Shown one piece after another: positions 44,507 to 45,688 of a DNA stretch of 45,688 bases. This stretch comes from Rhodocyclaceae bacterium (GTDB lineage: Bacteria > Pseudomonadota > Gammaproteobacteria > Burkholderiales > Rhodocyclaceae). Positions within the stretch are counted from its first letter, which is position 1, and the number at the start of each line of letters is the position of its first letter. The DNA lies in assembly GCA_018883265.1 (NCBI GenBank), contig VEQK01000013.1:1-45688 (forward strand), in the 5' to 3' direction. Below the pieces are notes generated by a model. The model saw nothing but the letters and a program-made list of their open reading frames with translations, had not been told where the DNA came from and did not search any database. The position numbers and the translations under genes are program-made.

Positions 44507-44549
44507 TGTCAGCATTTGTCAGCATTTTTTGACAAAAACCCCCTAAACT
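44507..44549 (+). promoter_or_regulatory. TGTCAG repeats and Pho-box-like promoter before the secreted protein gene
   Basis: TGTCAG-CATT-TGTCAG (44507-44522) is a 10-base direct repeat like that at 41650. The second copy also fits a PhoB layout: TTGTCAG (44516-44522), CATT, TTTTGAC (44527-44533), 10 bases, and TAAACT (44544-44549). That spacing and -10 are identical to the pstS promoter. Either regulator, or both, could act here. Confidence 0.5.
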
Positions 44550-44594
44550 GCGAAAAAACCCTTTGACAACAGTTATCGACACCAAGGCAATCAT

Positions 44595-45077
44595 ATGAAA
44601 AGAACAGCCCGTAACCTGGTGGCTTTACTATCCGCCACGGTTTTACTAACCCCTCAGATCTCGTACGCTCAGAATGTTCCTGTGCTTGCTAAAGAGTGGA
44701 ACGGCACGCTGACACTGACATCAATCGGTGCAACCTCAATACACAATCCAACCCATAAAATGCATCGTGATGACGGACAGGAAACGCCTCTGACGTGGAA
44801 CTCTTATGTTCAGCCACGAAAGGTTGTTATCACGAAGCAGGATGGTCGTCACATCGAATTTACGGTGAAGGGGCCCCGTGTTGATTCATTCTGGATTGGT
44901 ACCTTATCGGCAGACGGGAAAGAAATTGTTTATGCGAGCAAGCACGGTTCTGGTACAGCAAAAATCCAGGGCGATCGAATGACCGGATGCGGCGCCTCTC
45001 GGGGCATAGATGGTAATTTCGAGCATTGGCTGAATCACTATGCAGCGTGGTGCTGGGAATTCACGAGCAGCAAGTAA
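44595..45077 (+). CDS. Secreted protein of unknown function
   Basis: The 160-aa product has a signal peptide cleaved near ISYAQN (about residue 26). The mature part is beta-rich and carries VVITKQDGRHIEFTV and IGTLSADGKEIVYAS, like a small lipocalin- or beta-barrel-type domain, with two late cysteines (TGCGAS and AWCWEF). I do not recognise a family. It lies 67 bases before the apyrase gene and probably shares its transcript behind a Pho-box-like promoter, so it may aid nucleotide or phosphate scavenging. Confidence 0.75.
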   Translation: MKRTARNLVALLSATVLLTPQISYAQNVPVLAKEWNGTLTLTSIGATSIHNPTHKMHRDDGQETPLTWNSYVQPRKVVITKQDGRHIEFTVKGPRVDSFWIGTLSADGKEIVYASKHGSGTAKIQGDRMTGCGASRGIDGNFEHWLNHYAAWCWEFTSSK

Positions 45078-45144
45078 TCAATCATTAACGGTGATGCGTC
45101 CGCCGAATATGCGAGTCACCTGGTTGTTTTAAGGAGTTCTGGAT

Positions 45145-45688
45145 ATGTTTCAAAATGTATCTGCCAACGCCAAGCTGGCTGTGATTCTTATAAGCTCTGC
45201 GCTTGTTGTCGCCTGCGGCAGTGGGTCATCCACCTCATCAAACTCAAGTCAACCCATATACACAGGTGTTTTTGATGCGGGTAGTAGTGGTACTCGTTTG
45301 TCATTCTTCAAGGTGATTCCGAGCCCGGGCGGTTATCCGGTCATCAGCAAAATTGCCACCATCGACAAGGATATCGATGGAGTCGTCAAAGATGATGGCA
45401 TCAATGATTTTCTCAATGGCAACGGCTCGATTAAGCTTGAGAATGACACTTTGCCGCCGGGTTGCCCGCGCACCACTGATTTAGGTCAGTACAATGTCGA
45501 AGCTTGTGTGCTGCAACCGCACTTGGCACAGCTGGACCAGGAGATCGCCAAGCTGAATACGCAAAACCCCGGTTTGAACCTCACCAGAGCCCAGGTCAAA
45601 CTGGAAATGTTTGCAACAGCAGGTATGCGCACTGAAGACGAGCGCAACGGTGGCAGTCATAGCACCGCTGCGATTGAACAGTACTACG
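45145..45688 (+). CDS. GDA1/CD39-family nucleoside triphosphate diphosphohydrolase lipoprotein (partial)
   Basis: The frame starts at ATG 45145 with AAGGAG 8 bases before it and runs off the window, giving about 181 residues. It has a lipobox-type signal (ALVVACGSG) and a Ser/Asn-rich linker. Apyrase conserved region 1 follows, as VFDAGSSGTRLSFF, and region 2, as MFATAGMRTED. These enzymes remove terminal phosphates from nucleotides; a lipoprotein form would act at the cell surface or in the periplasm and free phosphate. The C-terminal half is not visible. Confidence 0.88.
   Translation, partial: MFQNVSANAKLAVILISSALVVACGSGSSTSSNSSQPIYTGVFDAGSSGTRLSFFKVIPSPGGYPVISKIATIDKDIDGVVKDDGINDFLNGNGSIKLENDTLPPGCPRTTDLGQYNVEACVLQPHLAQLDQEIAKLNTQNPGLNLTRAQVKLEMFATAGMRTEDERNGGSHSTAAIEQYY

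Overview
The window looks like chromosomal DNA of a gammaproteobacterium, moderately GC-rich. SelD, PstSCAB, PhoB/PhoR, a Can-type carbonic anhydrase, CrcB and OprB-type porins all read as proteobacterial. Two beta-carbonic anhydrases and many small secreted proteins would suit a CO2-fixing sulfur oxidiser (Halothiobacillus/Chromatiales-like), but that placement is a guess and no marker here proves it.

Layout. (1) 1-3.45 kb: a tRNA-Met(CAU) with its own promoter and terminator, then a type I methylase/specificity pair (hsdM, hsdS) without hsdR. The hsdS tail runs into broken hipB-like and hipA pieces, a scar of past rearrangement. (2) 3.4-8.8 kb: small housekeeping and envelope genes (membrane protein, HD-domain protein, EF-hand protein, YkgJ-type cysteine-cluster protein, OprB-type porin) and the coupled pair selD-mnmH for 2-selenouridine in tRNA. 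(3) 8.8-31 kb: a large phosphate-stress locus. It holds polyphosphate kinase 2, a divergent PstS-like protein with a coupled secreted partner, a second porin, a CYTH-CHAD protein, a block of lipid genes (GNAT, phosphatidylserine decarboxylase, class III aminotransferase, Mpo1-like membrane protein, Agt-like glycosyltransferase, OlsB, PlcP), a SixA-like phosphatase, a CorA-family transporter, an H1-like DNA-binding protein, then pstSCAB facing phoU-phoB-phoR across a perfect palindromic terminator. (4) 31-38.8 kb: DUF190-crcB, a small Cys-rich protein, a cupin, a complete polar amino acid ABC transporter with acetyltransferase and NTF2-like genes, and a ThDP-dependent 2-keto-acid decarboxylase. 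(5) 38.9-45.7 kb: a GNAT-beta-carbonic anhydrase fusion, a methyltransferase, a Tat-exported second carbonic anhydrase, a two-component system with a 7TM-type sensor kinase, a secreted unknown protein, and the start of a GDA1/CD39 apyrase lipoprotein that runs off the end.

How it works together. PlcP would strip headgroups from phospholipids, Agt would put sugars on the resulting diacylglycerol, OlsB would start ornithine lipids, PstSCAB takes up phosphate, PPK2 and the CHAD protein handle polyphosphate, and the apyrase would free phosphate from nucleotides outside the cell. Several promoters (pstS, phoU, the GNAT gene, the secreted protein before the apyrase, and less clearly olsB, agt and ppk2) carry PhoB-box-like 7-4-7 repeats. 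Three to four of these share the spacing of the E. coli phoA promoter, supporting one Pho regulon spread over this window. The least explained parts are the PSD-aminotransferase-Mpo1-like block, the GNAT-carbonic anhydrase fusion, and the 10-bp-spaced TGTCAG repeats at both outer ends of the two-component system.
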